DNA from: Chloroflexota bacterium
GTDB taxonomy: Bacteria > Chloroflexota > Anaerolineae > Anaerolineales > Villigracilaceae
Assembly (NCBI GenBank): GCA_016191845.1
Contig: JACPVF010000011.1
Location: 186,001-250,000 of the forward strand
Direction: 5' to 3'
DNA: 64,000 bases
The notes below the pieces were generated by a model. That model made no database searches. It was given only the letters and a program-made list of their open reading frames with translations, and had not been told where the DNA came from. Positions 33,875 to 41,189 of this stretch are shown piece by piece (position 1 is the first letter of the stretch; every line of letters starts with the position of its first letter). The position numbers and the translations under genes are program-made.

Positions 33875-35664
33875 GCGTTCTCCAGCACAGGAACGAAACC
33901 AAAGCGGGTCACATCCACCAACCCCTTGTCCGAGATCCGCAGTTCAGGGATGACCACCAACCCGAGCAGGCTCAGCTGCATGTTCGGGTTGTTCAGGGTG
34001 CAGCCGCACTTGCGGAACCCTTCCAGCACGGTGCCCGCCTTTTTGGCCACCACGTCGGCGTGCTCGGTGGACATCAGGCCCGCGATGTTCAGATCCACCT
34101 GCCCGATGACCTTGCCGTTCTTCACCACCACCTGTCCGCCGCCCGACTTGGCCAGTGCATTGGCCGCCACGGCCATGGATTCCTCGTCGGTGCCAACCAC
34201 GATCATGTGATGGCTGTCGTGCGCCACGGTCGAGCCGATGGCACATTTTTCCTTCAAGCCAAATCCGCTCACAAAGCCAACCGTCACGCCGCCTGTGGCC
34301 TTGTGACGTTCGACCAGCGCGATCTTGGCCAGATCACGTTTGACATCTACGTGGACTTCGCCATTCTCGACCTCGACGGGCATCCGCAGGTGACGGGTCG
34401 GCGCCTGATTCTCGATCACACCGATGACGTTCGCCACCATTTTGGACCCCGAGGCGGCTTCCGTTTTCAAGGCAAAATCCTCCGCCTTGAGCGCCCGCTT
34501 CAGATTGACCGACTTCGTGGCCCAGGCCGGGTGACTGACCTTGGGCAGATCCACTTTCCACTTGCCGTTCTCGGCAATGACTTGCCCCTTCGCCACCACC
34601 AGTTCCGCCTGGAAGTTCTTGAGGTCTTTCGCCAGCACCACATCGGCCCAGCGGCCCGGGGCGATCATGCCCATCTCACGGGTCAGGCCGAAATGCTCGG
34701 CGGTGTTGATGGTCATCATCTGGATGGCCGTCATCGGGGGCAGGCCTTCCAGGATGGCATGACGCAATACACGGTCCATGTGACCGTCGCGGGTGAGGGT
34801 TTCGGCGTGCGAGTCGTCGGTGCAGAGGATGAAGCGATGCGAGTCGAGTCCACGCTTGGTGATCGCACCGACCTGGGAAGCCACGTCATGCCAGGCCGAA
34901 CCATAGCGCAACATGGCTTTCATGCCCTGACGTACGCGCGCGATGGCGTCTTCGAGACGGGTGCCTTCGTGATCGTCCTCGGCGCCACCTGCCACGTATC
35001 CGTGAAACGGAAGGCCCAGATCGGGCGTGGGATAGTGACCGCCGATGGTCTTGTTCGCAGCGTGGGTGCTGGCCATCTCCGCCAGCAATTTCTCGTCACC
35101 GCTGATCACGCCGGGGAAACTCATCATCTCACCCAGGCCGATGATGCCAGGCCAGGTCATGGCCTCGGCTACATCCTCGGGGCTGATGGACGCTCCAGGC
35201 GTCTCCAGCCCGGGCGCGGACGGCACACAGGAAGGCATCTGCACCCACACGTGGATCGGCTGCTTGGCGGCCTCGTCGACCATCAGTTTGACGCCCTTAA
35301 GGCCGAAGACATTGGCGATCTCGTGCGGGTCCACGAACATGCCCGTGGTGCCGCGCACAGCCACCGCGCGGACGAATTCCGTCACGGTCAGCATGCCCGA
35401 CTCGACGTGCATGTGACCGTCGAGCAGGCCAGGCACCATGTAGCGGCCCCTGGCATCGATGACCTGGGTGCCTTTGCCGATGGTGTGCTGGGCATCGGGG
35501 CCTACGAAAGCAATGTGGCCGTCTTTGATGGCGATGTCGGTGTTGGGGATGATCTCACCCGATTGCACACTCACCCACTGACCCTTGCGAATGACCAGGT
35601 CAGCGGGGACGCGGCCCATGGACACATCGACGAGCGCGCGGGTGAGTTTGACGGTTTTGGGCAT
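33871..35664 (-). CDS. ade: Adenine deaminase
   Basis: Hydrolyses adenine to hypoxanthine and ammonia, feeding the purine breakdown route. The protein is an amidohydrolase of 597 residues, the usual AdeC length. The metal site begins GLLDGHMHVESGML (about 77-90), and DPHEIANVFGLKG (about 112-124) is characteristic of AdeC. GGHYPTPDLGLPFHGYVAGGAEDDHEGT and CTDDSHAETL add later catalytic positions. The C-terminal AdeC domain carries TVAHDSHHMIVVGT and ALAKSGGGQVVV. GGAG precedes the ATG. It is followed by the coupled gntR gene and preceded by the 8-oxoguanine deaminase gene 39 bp upstream. Confidence 0.93.
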   Translation of the reverse strand: MPKTVKLTRALVDVSMGRVPADLVIRKGQWVSVQSGEIIPNTDIAIKDGHIAFVGPDAQHTIGKGTQVIDARGRYMVPGLLDGHMHVESGMLTVTEFVRAVAVRGTTGMFVDPHEIANVFGLKGVKLMVDEAAKQPIHVWVQMPSCVPSAPGLETPGASISPEDVAEAMTWPGIIGLGEMMSFPGVISGDEKLLAEMASTHAANKTIGGHYPTPDLGLPFHGYVAGGAEDDHEGTRLEDAIARVRQGMKAMLRYGSAWHDVASQVGAITKRGLDSHRFILCTDDSHAETLTRDGHMDRVLRHAILEGLPPMTAIQMMTINTAEHFGLTREMGMIAPGRWADVVLAKDLKNFQAELVVAKGQVIAENGKWKVDLPKVSHPAWATKSVNLKRALKAEDFALKTEAASGSKMVANVIGVIENQAPTRHLRMPVEVENGEVHVDVKRDLAKIALVERHKATGGVTVGFVSGFGLKEKCAIGSTVAHDSHHMIVVGTDEESMAVAANALAKSGGGQVVVKNGKVIGQVDLNIAGLMSTEHADVVAKKAGTVLEGFRKCGCTLNNPNMQLSLLGLVVIPELRISDKGLVDVTRFGFVPVLENA

Positions 35665-35703
35665 AAGAACTCCGTTTGTGATCGGTAAATCGGAAGGGGG
35701 AAT

Positions 35704-37089
35704 TTATCCAGCGAGCAGGCGTTTGGCGGCTTTGTTATGCTTCTCGATCAACTTGTTTTCGTCGATGGTGACAAGCTGGCCGTTCTTGACGACGAACTTG
35801 CCGCCCACCACGGTGTAGTCCACGCGGACGGGCTGACAAAAGACCACCGCCGAGACGGGATCGTGCACCGCACCGCCCGTGTAGTCGAGGCGGTTCATGT
35901 TGACGGCGAAGAAGTCGGCGCATTTTCCAGGCTCGAGCGAGCCGATGTCGGTGCGGCCCACCACGGCGGCGCCACCGCGCGTGCCGAGATAGAGCGCTTC
36001 GCGGGCGGTCATCAACTTGCGGTTGGGGTCGTTCGAAAGCGAGTAGCCCGTGATGCCTTCCTTGACGCGCGCCAGCAGCATGGCCTGGCGGACCTCGGCC
36101 AGCAGGTGCGAACCGTCGTTGGAAGCGGAGCCGTCCACGCCAAGGCCGACGTTGACACCCGCCTTGCGGTATTCCTTGATGGGCGCGATGCCTGAAGCCA
36201 GGCGCATGTTCGAGGTGGGACAATGGGCCACACCGCAATTATGCTGGGCGAAGACCTGGATCTCCTCGTCATTGACCCAGACCGAGTGCGCGAACCAGAC
36301 ATCGCCGCCGACCCACTCCACTTCCTGCATGTAGCCGACGGGACGATGACCAAACTTCTGCAGGCAGAACTGTTCCTCATCCTCGGTCTCGGCCAGATGG
36401 GTGTGCAGATGCACGCCGTACTTGCGCGCCAGCTTGGCAGATTCCTTCATCAGGTCGCCCGTCACGCTGAAGGGGGAACAGGGGGCCAGCGCGATCTGCG
36501 TCATGGCGCCCAGCTTGGCGTCGTGATATTGCTCGATCAGGCGCTGGGAATCCTTGAGGATGGCGTCCTCGCTGTCCACAACGGAATCAGGCGGAAGTCC
36601 GCCCTGCGATTCGCCCAGACTCATCGAGCCGCGCGAAGCCTGCAAGCGGACTCCCACCTCCAGGGCCGCGGCGATCTCGTCATCCAGCTTGGAACCGTTG
36701 GGGAAGAGATACAGGTGGTCGGAGGCGGTGGTGCAGCCCGAGAGCGCCAGTTCGGAGAGTGCGGTCTGCGTGGAGACGAAGATATCCTCAGGACGCAGGC
36801 GCGCCCAGATGGGATAGAGCGTCTTGAGCCAGTTGAACAGGTTGGCATCCTGGGCAGGCGGGACGACGCGCGTGAGGGTTTGATAGAAATGATGGTGGGT
36901 GTTGACCAGTCCCGGCAGGACGATGTGCCCCTTCAGGTCAAGGACTTCATCGGCGGTCGAGGGCAATTCGCTCATCGGGCCGACCTTTTCGATCAGGCCG
37001 TTGCGAATAAAAAGACCACCCTCGGGAATCTCCCGCTGGTGGTCGTCCATGGTGACAATGTAGACATTTTTGATGAGGAGGGTAGTCAT
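35704..37089 (-). CDS. 8-oxoguanine deaminase-like amidohydrolase
   Basis: An amidohydrolase of 461 residues in the SsnA/TrzN/guanine deaminase group, closest in pattern to 8-oxoguanine deaminases. The metal site is VNTHHHFYQTLTR (about 61-73), with SDHLYLFPNG (about 118-127), HTHLAETEDEE (about 229-239) and GLGVDGSASND (about 314-324) as later signatures. The product from 8-oxoguanine would be urate. E. coli places its relative SsnA in the xdhD/ygeW locus. The ATG has only a weak ribosome site. It heads the minus-strand purine block, with a TTGTCTGACAA palindrome 32 bp upstream. Confidence 0.82.
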   Translation of the reverse strand: MTTLLIKNVYIVTMDDHQREIPEGGLFIRNGLIEKVGPMSELPSTADEVLDLKGHIVLPGLVNTHHHFYQTLTRVVPPAQDANLFNWLKTLYPIWARLRPEDIFVSTQTALSELALSGCTTASDHLYLFPNGSKLDDEIAAALEVGVRLQASRGSMSLGESQGGLPPDSVVDSEDAILKDSQRLIEQYHDAKLGAMTQIALAPCSPFSVTGDLMKESAKLARKYGVHLHTHLAETEDEEQFCLQKFGHRPVGYMQEVEWVGGDVWFAHSVWVNDEEIQVFAQHNCGVAHCPTSNMRLASGIAPIKEYRKAGVNVGLGVDGSASNDGSHLLAEVRQAMLLARVKEGITGYSLSNDPNRKLMTAREALYLGTRGGAAVVGRTDIGSLEPGKCADFFAVNMNRLDYTGGAVHDPVSAVVFCQPVRVDYTVVGGKFVVKNGQLVTIDENKLIEKHNKAAKRLLAG

Positions 37090-37120
37090 TTTAGAGTTCT
37101 TTTGTCAAATTTGTGTCTAG

Positions 37121-37131
37121 TTGTCTGACAA
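37121..37131. promoter_or_regulatory. Candidate GntR operator TTGTCTGACAA
   Basis: Identical 11-bp palindrome to 20960-20970. Additional TTGTC half-sites lie at about 37102 and 37111, so several dimers could bind between this gene and the restriction genes. Confidence 0.55.
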
Positions 37132-37200
37132 ATTCAAGTGTAGCAGAAGAGGGGGAGGATGTCAAATACAAGATAATATTTTCTCTGCAAGCCTAGCCCA

Positions 37201-37209
37201 TGCTATACT
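37201..37209 (+). promoter_or_regulatory. Extended -10 promoter element for the R-M genes
   Basis: TGCTATACT is an extended -10 (TGnTATACT) 30 bp before the nuclease start codon. No good -35 is visible 17 bp upstream, which fits an extended -10 promoter. Confidence 0.45.
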
Positions 37210-37239
37210 TGAAACAACAAAATACAAGGAAAAATCTCA

Positions 37240-37830
37240 ATGGGCATAGAATTATTACCTCAGTCAATTCGCCAAAATTATGAAATCTACGAATGGAAAC
37301 ACGCCTGTGCAATATTGGCGAACGATTTTCCAAAGGAGTGGCAAGATATTACATCGCTTTTAAGTGATTTCTATTTCTGTAAAAGTTGGATTACGGTAGG
37401 TGGGGGTAGGAAGTCAAAGGTTGCAGAAACTATTGACCACTATTTATACAAACGAGATTGGATTGAAAAAGAATTCCTAACTTCAGTCAAAGTAGATGAG
37501 CACGTAATGGATTCCCCAACACATAAAATTGATTGTTACAAAAACCACGTTGCTCTTGAGATTGAGTGGAATAATAAAGATCCGTTTTTTGATCGAGATC
37601 TCAATAATTTCCGTTTATTATTCGACCTTCGAGCAATTAGCGTCGGAATAATAATTACAAGATGCGACCATTTGCAAGATATTTTTGACAGTCTGGGACG
37701 TGGGTCATCTTATGGAGCCTCAACAACTCATATGTCCAAACTTCTACCAAGAATTGAAGGTGGTGGTGGGGGTGGATGTCCGATTTTAGTGTTTGGAATT
37801 ACAAAAAGTCTCTATTCAGAGGAATGTTAA
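37240..37830 (+). CDS. BglII-like type II restriction endonuclease
   Basis: A 196-residue nuclease of the BglII/BstYI family, whose members cut within GATC-centred sequences. The catalytic signature is visible as D98-x8-E107-x-E109 (in KIDCYKNHVALEIEW), matching the Asp84, Glu93, Gln95 spacing of BglII with Gln replaced by Glu. AVGIII-like strand SVGIIITRCDHLQDIF and the Gly-rich RIEGGGGGGCPILVFGITKSL near the end are also typical. AAGGA lies ten bases before the ATG. The DNA is clearly AT-rich compared with the neighbours, a sign of transfer. The methylase gene starts 1 bp after its stop. Confidence 0.82.
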   Translation: MGIELLPQSIRQNYEIYEWKHACAILANDFPKEWQDITSLLSDFYFCKSWITVGGGRKSKVAETIDHYLYKRDWIEKEFLTSVKVDEHVMDSPTHKIDCYKNHVALEIEWNNKDPFFDRDLNNFRLLFDLRAISVGIIITRCDHLQDIFDSLGRGSSYGASTTHMSKLLPRIEGGGGGGCPILVFGITKSLYSEEC

Positions 37831-37831
37831 A

Positions 37832-38497
37832 ATGATTGAATCCATAACAGCCGCACAAGACTTTTTGGCTTCTCTGCCTGGTCTAAACTACAAAACTATC
37901 CTTGCCGATCCACCTTGGCAATTCCAAAACCGCACAGGCAAAGTAGCACCCGAACACAAAAGGCTTACAAGATATCCAACTTTGTCATTAAAGGAAATCA
38001 AGGAAATTCCAGTTTCCCTTGTGGCAGCCGAACAAAGCCATTTATATTTATGGGTTCCCAACGCTCTTCTTAAAGAAGGGCTAGAAGTTATGAGTGCTTG
38101 GGGTTTCGAATACAAAACAAACATAATATGGCACAAAGTTCGACAAGATGGCGAACCAGATGGCCGTGGCGTTGGATTCTATTTTCGGAATACAACTGAA
38201 ATAATTTTATTCGGTATACGCGGAAAACTTAGGACTCTTGCCCCTGGAAGAAGCCAAGTAAATATCATAAAAACCAGAAAAAGAGAACATTCTAGAAAAC
38301 CTGATGAATTGTATGGAATAATTGAAGCTTGCAGCCCTGGTCCGTACCTTGAACTCTTTGCCCGTGGTCAAAGAAAAGGGTGGGATCAATGGGGCAATGA
38401 AGCGGAAGAATATTCCATGTCTTGGCCGACTTATTCTTATAATAGCAAAAATGAAGAAAAACAAATTATTTTGCAGATCAAGGAAAAACGTTCATAA
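37832..38497 (+). CDS. MT-A70 family DNA adenine methyltransferase
   Basis: A 221-residue N6-adenine methylase, presumably protecting DNA from the neighbouring nuclease. The catalytic motif is DPPWQFQN (about 27-34), with SHLYLWVPNALLKEG, TNIIWHKVRQDGEPDGRGVGFYFRNTTEIILFG and SRKPDELYGIIEACSPGPYLELFARG as family blocks. ATG 37832 has AGAGGA upstream, inside the end of the nuclease gene; a longer in-frame start within that gene is unlikely. It shares the low GC of the nuclease gene, so the two moved together. The spacing suggests co-translation, so the nuclease would be made first. Confidence 0.87.
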   Translation: MIESITAAQDFLASLPGLNYKTILADPPWQFQNRTGKVAPEHKRLTRYPTLSLKEIKEIPVSLVAAEQSHLYLWVPNALLKEGLEVMSAWGFEYKTNIIWHKVRQDGEPDGRGVGFYFRNTTEIILFGIRGKLRTLAPGRSQVNIIKTRKREHSRKPDELYGIIEACSPGPYLELFARGQRKGWDQWGNEAEEYSMSWPTYSYNSKNEEKQIILQIKEKRS

Positions 38498-38522
38498 TTT
38501 CATTCTTTAGATTGATATTTCC

Positions 38523-38551
38523 TTGACATCCCCTCCCCTGCCTGATACACT
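38523..38551 (+). promoter_or_regulatory. Sigma-70-type promoter of the rsgA leader
   Basis: TTGACA (38523-38528) and TACACT (38546-38551) are 17 bp apart. The transcript would start near 38558, about 400 bases before rsgA. Confidence 0.7.
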
Positions 38552-38683
38552 CGGGCCGTTCTATATCTCAAAGAAAGGAGACGCGTCGTTTTATGTCAAA
38601 GTCAGCATCGGTGATTGTTGCGAATCCATTCATGGGCGCGTCTCTGCATCGCAGTTAAGCCAGTCTTTCGGTTTTAATCCACT

Positions 38684-38718
38684 GCCACGGACGTTCCCAT
38701 GTCCGTGGCTTTTTGTTT
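38684..38718 (+). terminator. First leader terminator
   Basis: Perfect 9-bp stem with an eight-base loop and TTTTTGTTT. It shares the GCCACGGA core with the second terminator 93 bp downstream. Confidence 0.8.
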
Positions 38719-38776
38719 AAGGCCGCGTCTTTCGCTGCACACCGAAACGGTCAGCGGAGATCGCCCTGCCTGTCGC

Positions 38777-38810
38777 CTGCCACGGAAATCCCGTGGCAGT
38801 TTTTGTTTTT
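38777..38810 (+). terminator. Second leader terminator
   Basis: Perfect 9-bp stem, five-base loop and a TTTTTGTTTTT tract, 28 bp before the short upstream frame at 38838. Confidence 0.8.
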
Positions 38811-38837
38811 ATCCAACCCTTAGAAAAGGAGCGTTGC

Positions 38838-39074
38838 ATGTTAGGTCAAGTGAAAGAAGTCCGAAATTCCCAGGCCCTGTTCTCTGTCCCGCGCGGACAG
38901 GCTTTATCGTATCCGCAACAGTTTCGCGCCTTCGAAAGCGCTTTAGGAATTTCCGACCATGAATATCAACGACGAAAACGACCTCGGCGTCGTCTTTCGA
39001 AAAACCCTTGGACATTACACCGTCCACACCACCGGGCGAGACATCGACTGCGAACTCTCGTCCCTGTTACGTAA
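38838..39074 (+). CDS. Possible short upstream frame overlapping rsgA
   Basis: An ATG with a strong AAAAGGAG site opens a 78-codon frame that enters rsgA in another frame. Only the first 40 codons (MLGQVKEVRNSQALFSVPRG...) lie outside rsgA; the rest is an Arg-rich shadow. No family is recognised. It could be a translated leader that positions ribosomes near the weaker rsgA start, or a chance frame. Confidence 0.25.
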   Translation: MLGQVKEVRNSQALFSVPRGQALSYPQQFRAFESALGISDHEYQRRKRPRRRLSKNPWTLHRPHHRARHRLRTLVPVT

Positions 39075-39945
39075 ACAGCTCATCTACCCCATCGCCGACC
39101 CCACGTCGATGCGGCACCGCGTGATGGCCGTGCACGAGATCGAGCACATCGATCCCGTCGCGATCGGCGACCAAGTCCGCTTTGTGGAGGCAGGCCCGGG
39201 GCGCGGGATGATCGTCGAGATCCTGCCGCGCCGCACGCGCCTCTCGCGCGCCATGCCCGTCCCAGGGCAGCGCGTCTTCGAGCAGGTCATCGTCTCGAAC
39301 GCGGACCAGGTCGTGATCGTCTTCGCCGCCGCCAGCCCGACCCCCAAATGGGGCCTGCTGGACCGTTATCTGGTCACCGCGGAAGCGGCGGGCCTGCCAT
39401 CTCTGATCGTCATCACCAAAATGGATTTGGCGGCCCAAAATCGTGACCTCGACATCGACCTGGAGCCATATCGTCGCATTGGCTACGCGATATATCCAGT
39501 TTGTTCTCAGACGGGCGAAGGCCTGCCTCAGCTTCGAGAAGCCCTGCGCGGACGCACGTCTGTGCTGGTGGGCAAATCGGGCGTGGGCAAAACCTCGCTG
39601 CTGAACGCGCTCCAGCCTGAGTTGGGACTGCGCGTCAAGGCCGTGGGCCAGGGTACGGACGGCAAGGGACGTCACACCACCAGCCATCTGCAGATGTTCG
39701 AACTGGATTTCGGCGGCAGGCTGGTCGATACCCCAGGCATGCGCGAGTTTGGCCTGTGGAATATCGCACCCGACGAACTGGTCGATCTGTTCCCCGAAAT
39801 GTCCGAGTACGTGGGCCAATGCAAGTTTGGTTTGAGCTGCCAGCATGAGAACGAACCTGGCTGCGCCATCCGCAAGGCCGTGACGGCTGGGAAGGTCAGC
39901 CCGTACCGCTACAAGAGTTATCTCAACCTGCGAGGCGAGCTATGA
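38959..39945 (+). CDS. rsgA: Ribosome small subunit-dependent GTPase A
   Basis: Circularly permuted GTPase that helps late 30S subunit maturation. An N-terminal OB fold (about 9-90: LGVVFRKTLGHYTV, then IGDQVRFVEAGPGRGMIVEILPRRTRLSR) is followed by the permuted G domain: G4 ITKMDLA (about 153), G1 GKSGVGKTSLLNAL (about 207-220), then DGKGRHTT and G3 DTPGMREFG (about 256). The zinc knuckle is C-x4-C-x-H-x5-C in CKFGLSCQHENEPGC. At 328 residues the length is normal. The start has a weak TAGGA site, and a better-initiated short frame lies just upstream. Confidence 0.93.
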   Translation: MNINDENDLGVVFRKTLGHYTVHTTGRDIDCELSSLLRKQLIYPIADPTSMRHRVMAVHEIEHIDPVAIGDQVRFVEAGPGRGMIVEILPRRTRLSRAMPVPGQRVFEQVIVSNADQVVIVFAAASPTPKWGLLDRYLVTAEAAGLPSLIVITKMDLAAQNRDLDIDLEPYRRIGYAIYPVCSQTGEGLPQLREALRGRTSVLVGKSGVGKTSLLNALQPELGLRVKAVGQGTDGKGRHTTSHLQMFELDFGGRLVDTPGMREFGLWNIAPDELVDLFPEMSEYVGQCKFGLSCQHENEPGCAIRKAVTAGKVSPYRYKSYLNLRGEL

Positions 39946-40415
39946 GAGCGCCCCGCCCCACCTTCGGCGACTTCCGCTGCCTCCATTGCAGCGGACCGGT
40001 CTCGAGCCTGTCCCAACTCTCGGGCGTGCTCAACCGAAATCACTGCCCGTACTGCCTGTGGTCCTGCCACCTGGACTTGTTCACCTCGGGCGACCGTCTC
40101 TCGGCCTGCAAAGGTCCGATGCGGCCGATCGGCCTGACGCTCAAGAAGAATCGCAACAAGTATCAGTCAGGCCCAGGCGGAGAGTTGATGCTGATCCACG
40201 AATGCGTGGATTGCTGCACGCTTTCCATCAACCGCATTGCCGCCGACGACGATCCTGCGACGATCCTCTCGATCTTTGAGGAATCGCTCTCGCACGGAGT
40301 CAGCCTCCAGTCGAGGATGATCTCGCAAGGCATCCTGCTGTTGACAGAGGAACATGCCCAACTTGTCCACATTCGCCTGTTCGGTCGGTGCGTGGAGGCA
40401 ATGTCAATCGCGTGA
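39942..40415 (+). CDS. RNHCP domain protein
   Basis: A 157-residue protein with the Cys-rich RNHCP domain. FRCLHCSGPV (about 11-20) and the name-giving RNHCPYCLWSCHLD (about 32-45) supply zinc-binding cysteines; GDRLSACKGPMRPIGL and IHECVDCCTLSINRI follow, completing the family pattern. The domain's biochemical role is not established. The start overlaps the rsgA stop by 4 bp, a recurrent arrangement for coupled translation, so a role in ribosome or RNA metabolism is a reasonable guess. A strong terminator follows. Confidence 0.8.
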   Translation: MRAPRPTFGDFRCLHCSGPVSSLSQLSGVLNRNHCPYCLWSCHLDLFTSGDRLSACKGPMRPIGLTLKKNRNKYQSGPGGELMLIHECVDCCTLSINRIAADDDPATILSIFEESLSHGVSLQSRMISQGILLLTEEHAQLVHIRLFGRCVEAMSIA

Positions 40416-40421
40416 GCCCGC

Positions 40422-40455
40422 AAAAGGCGCTGGTCTTTCGACCAGCGCCTTTTTT
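40422..40455 (+). terminator. Rho-independent terminator after the RNHCP gene
   Basis: A 14-bp stem (AAAAGGCGCTGGTC and complement) with loop TTTC, ending in T6. Confidence 0.93.
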
Positions 40456-40566
40456 GAAGAACGTCCATCAGGCAAACATGCTACAATGATCTTGTAAGAA
40501 TGGCGCACACCAATTGGGGGTCTCTTGCTGTGCTTTTGCTCCATGAGTGTTCCAAAGGAGTCCAAA

Positions 40567-40995
40567 ATGAAGAGAAGGAATCCCCTATTGGCTGGCTTAT
40601 TTAACATGCTGATACCTGGATCGAGTCACCTGTACGTGGACAACGATTGGGTGAAGTTCCTCCAATACTTCATCGGCGGCGGCCTCGCCATTGCCGTTGC
40701 CATTGTCATGGGAAACAATATCCAGGCGTTACAGATATACACTCTCCCTCGGGGAATATGCACGGGCAGCCTGCTCATCATCATTTACGCCGCCCTCTTT
40801 TACTTCGGTATGAACGCAGCATCTATTCGCAACAGCCAAACCGACAGCGCCGCCTACTACAAATCGAGGCGCACAGCTTCCACGGACGATCGTGTCGTCC
40901 GAATGGAAAAGCTCCTAAAAAAACGCAATGAGGGTCTGATCTCAAAAGAACAATATGACAGCGAGAAGGGTGAGATCGAATCAAAAGAAAAGTAG
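40567..40995 (+). CDS. Small membrane protein with C-terminal SHOCT-like motif
   Basis: A 142-residue protein. Residues 6-30 (LLAGLFNMLIPGSSHLYVDN) are hydrophobic and recall TM2-type proteins, and two more helices span about 35-55 and 65-85. The tail, residues 113-140 (MEKLLKKRNEGLISKEQYDSEKGEI), is a SHOCT-type amphipathic motif that often mediates oligomerisation. AAAGGAG lies seven bases before ATG 40567, choosing this start over an upstream frame. Function unknown. It stands alone between two terminators. Confidence 0.65.
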   Translation: MKRRNPLLAGLFNMLIPGSSHLYVDNDWVKFLQYFIGGGLAIAVAIVMGNNIQALQIYTLPRGICTGSLLIIIYAALFYFGMNAASIRNSQTDSAAYYKSRRTASTDDRVVRMEKLLKKRNEGLISKEQYDSEKGEIESKEK

Positions 40996-41023
40996 ACTCT
41001 GGCGCACTCATACAATAAGACCG

Positions 41024-41064
41024 AAAATGGTCAGAGAATGGCTTTCTCCGACCATTTTTCTTTT
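41024..41064 (+). terminator. Rho-independent terminator
   Basis: AAAATGGTC and GACCATTTT with a partly paired interior, followed by TCTTTT. Confidence 0.75.
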
Positions 41065-41189
41065 AATCGGACAAGCGAAAAATTCCCCCAAATTGACTAT
41101 TTCTTTTTCCTTTATCTTGGAACAAAATACGCCGCCGAACGTTTATAGTGTCGGACTTTATCCGTATTTCTAACTTTAGTGGAGAATGC

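Larger units (their letters stand above)
38558..38836 (+). other. Structured leader region with tandem terminators, no known riboswitch recognised
   Basis: Between the promoter and rsgA lie two similar terminator modules. The first has stem GCCACGGAC/GTCCGTGGC (38684-38709) then T5; the second has stem CTGCCACGG/CCGTGGCAG (38777-38799) then T5GT5. Upstream, GAGACGCG (38579-38586) can pair with CGCGTCTC (38637-38644). A 21-codon frame at 38593-38658 lies inside that pairing. The sequences before the two terminators also look distantly alike (GCGCGTCTCTG and GCCGCGTCTTTCG). I compared it by eye with common riboswitch signatures and found no match. Confidence 0.5.

Noticed and set aside
34060-35688. 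542-codon plus-strand frame opposite the adenine deaminase gene
   Set aside because: His/Asp-rich shadow translation; the AdeC motifs are on the minus strand.
38523-38720. 65-codon plus-strand frame in the rsgA leader
   Set aside because: It begins at the -35 box and runs through a terminator stem, so it cannot be translated from that promoter.
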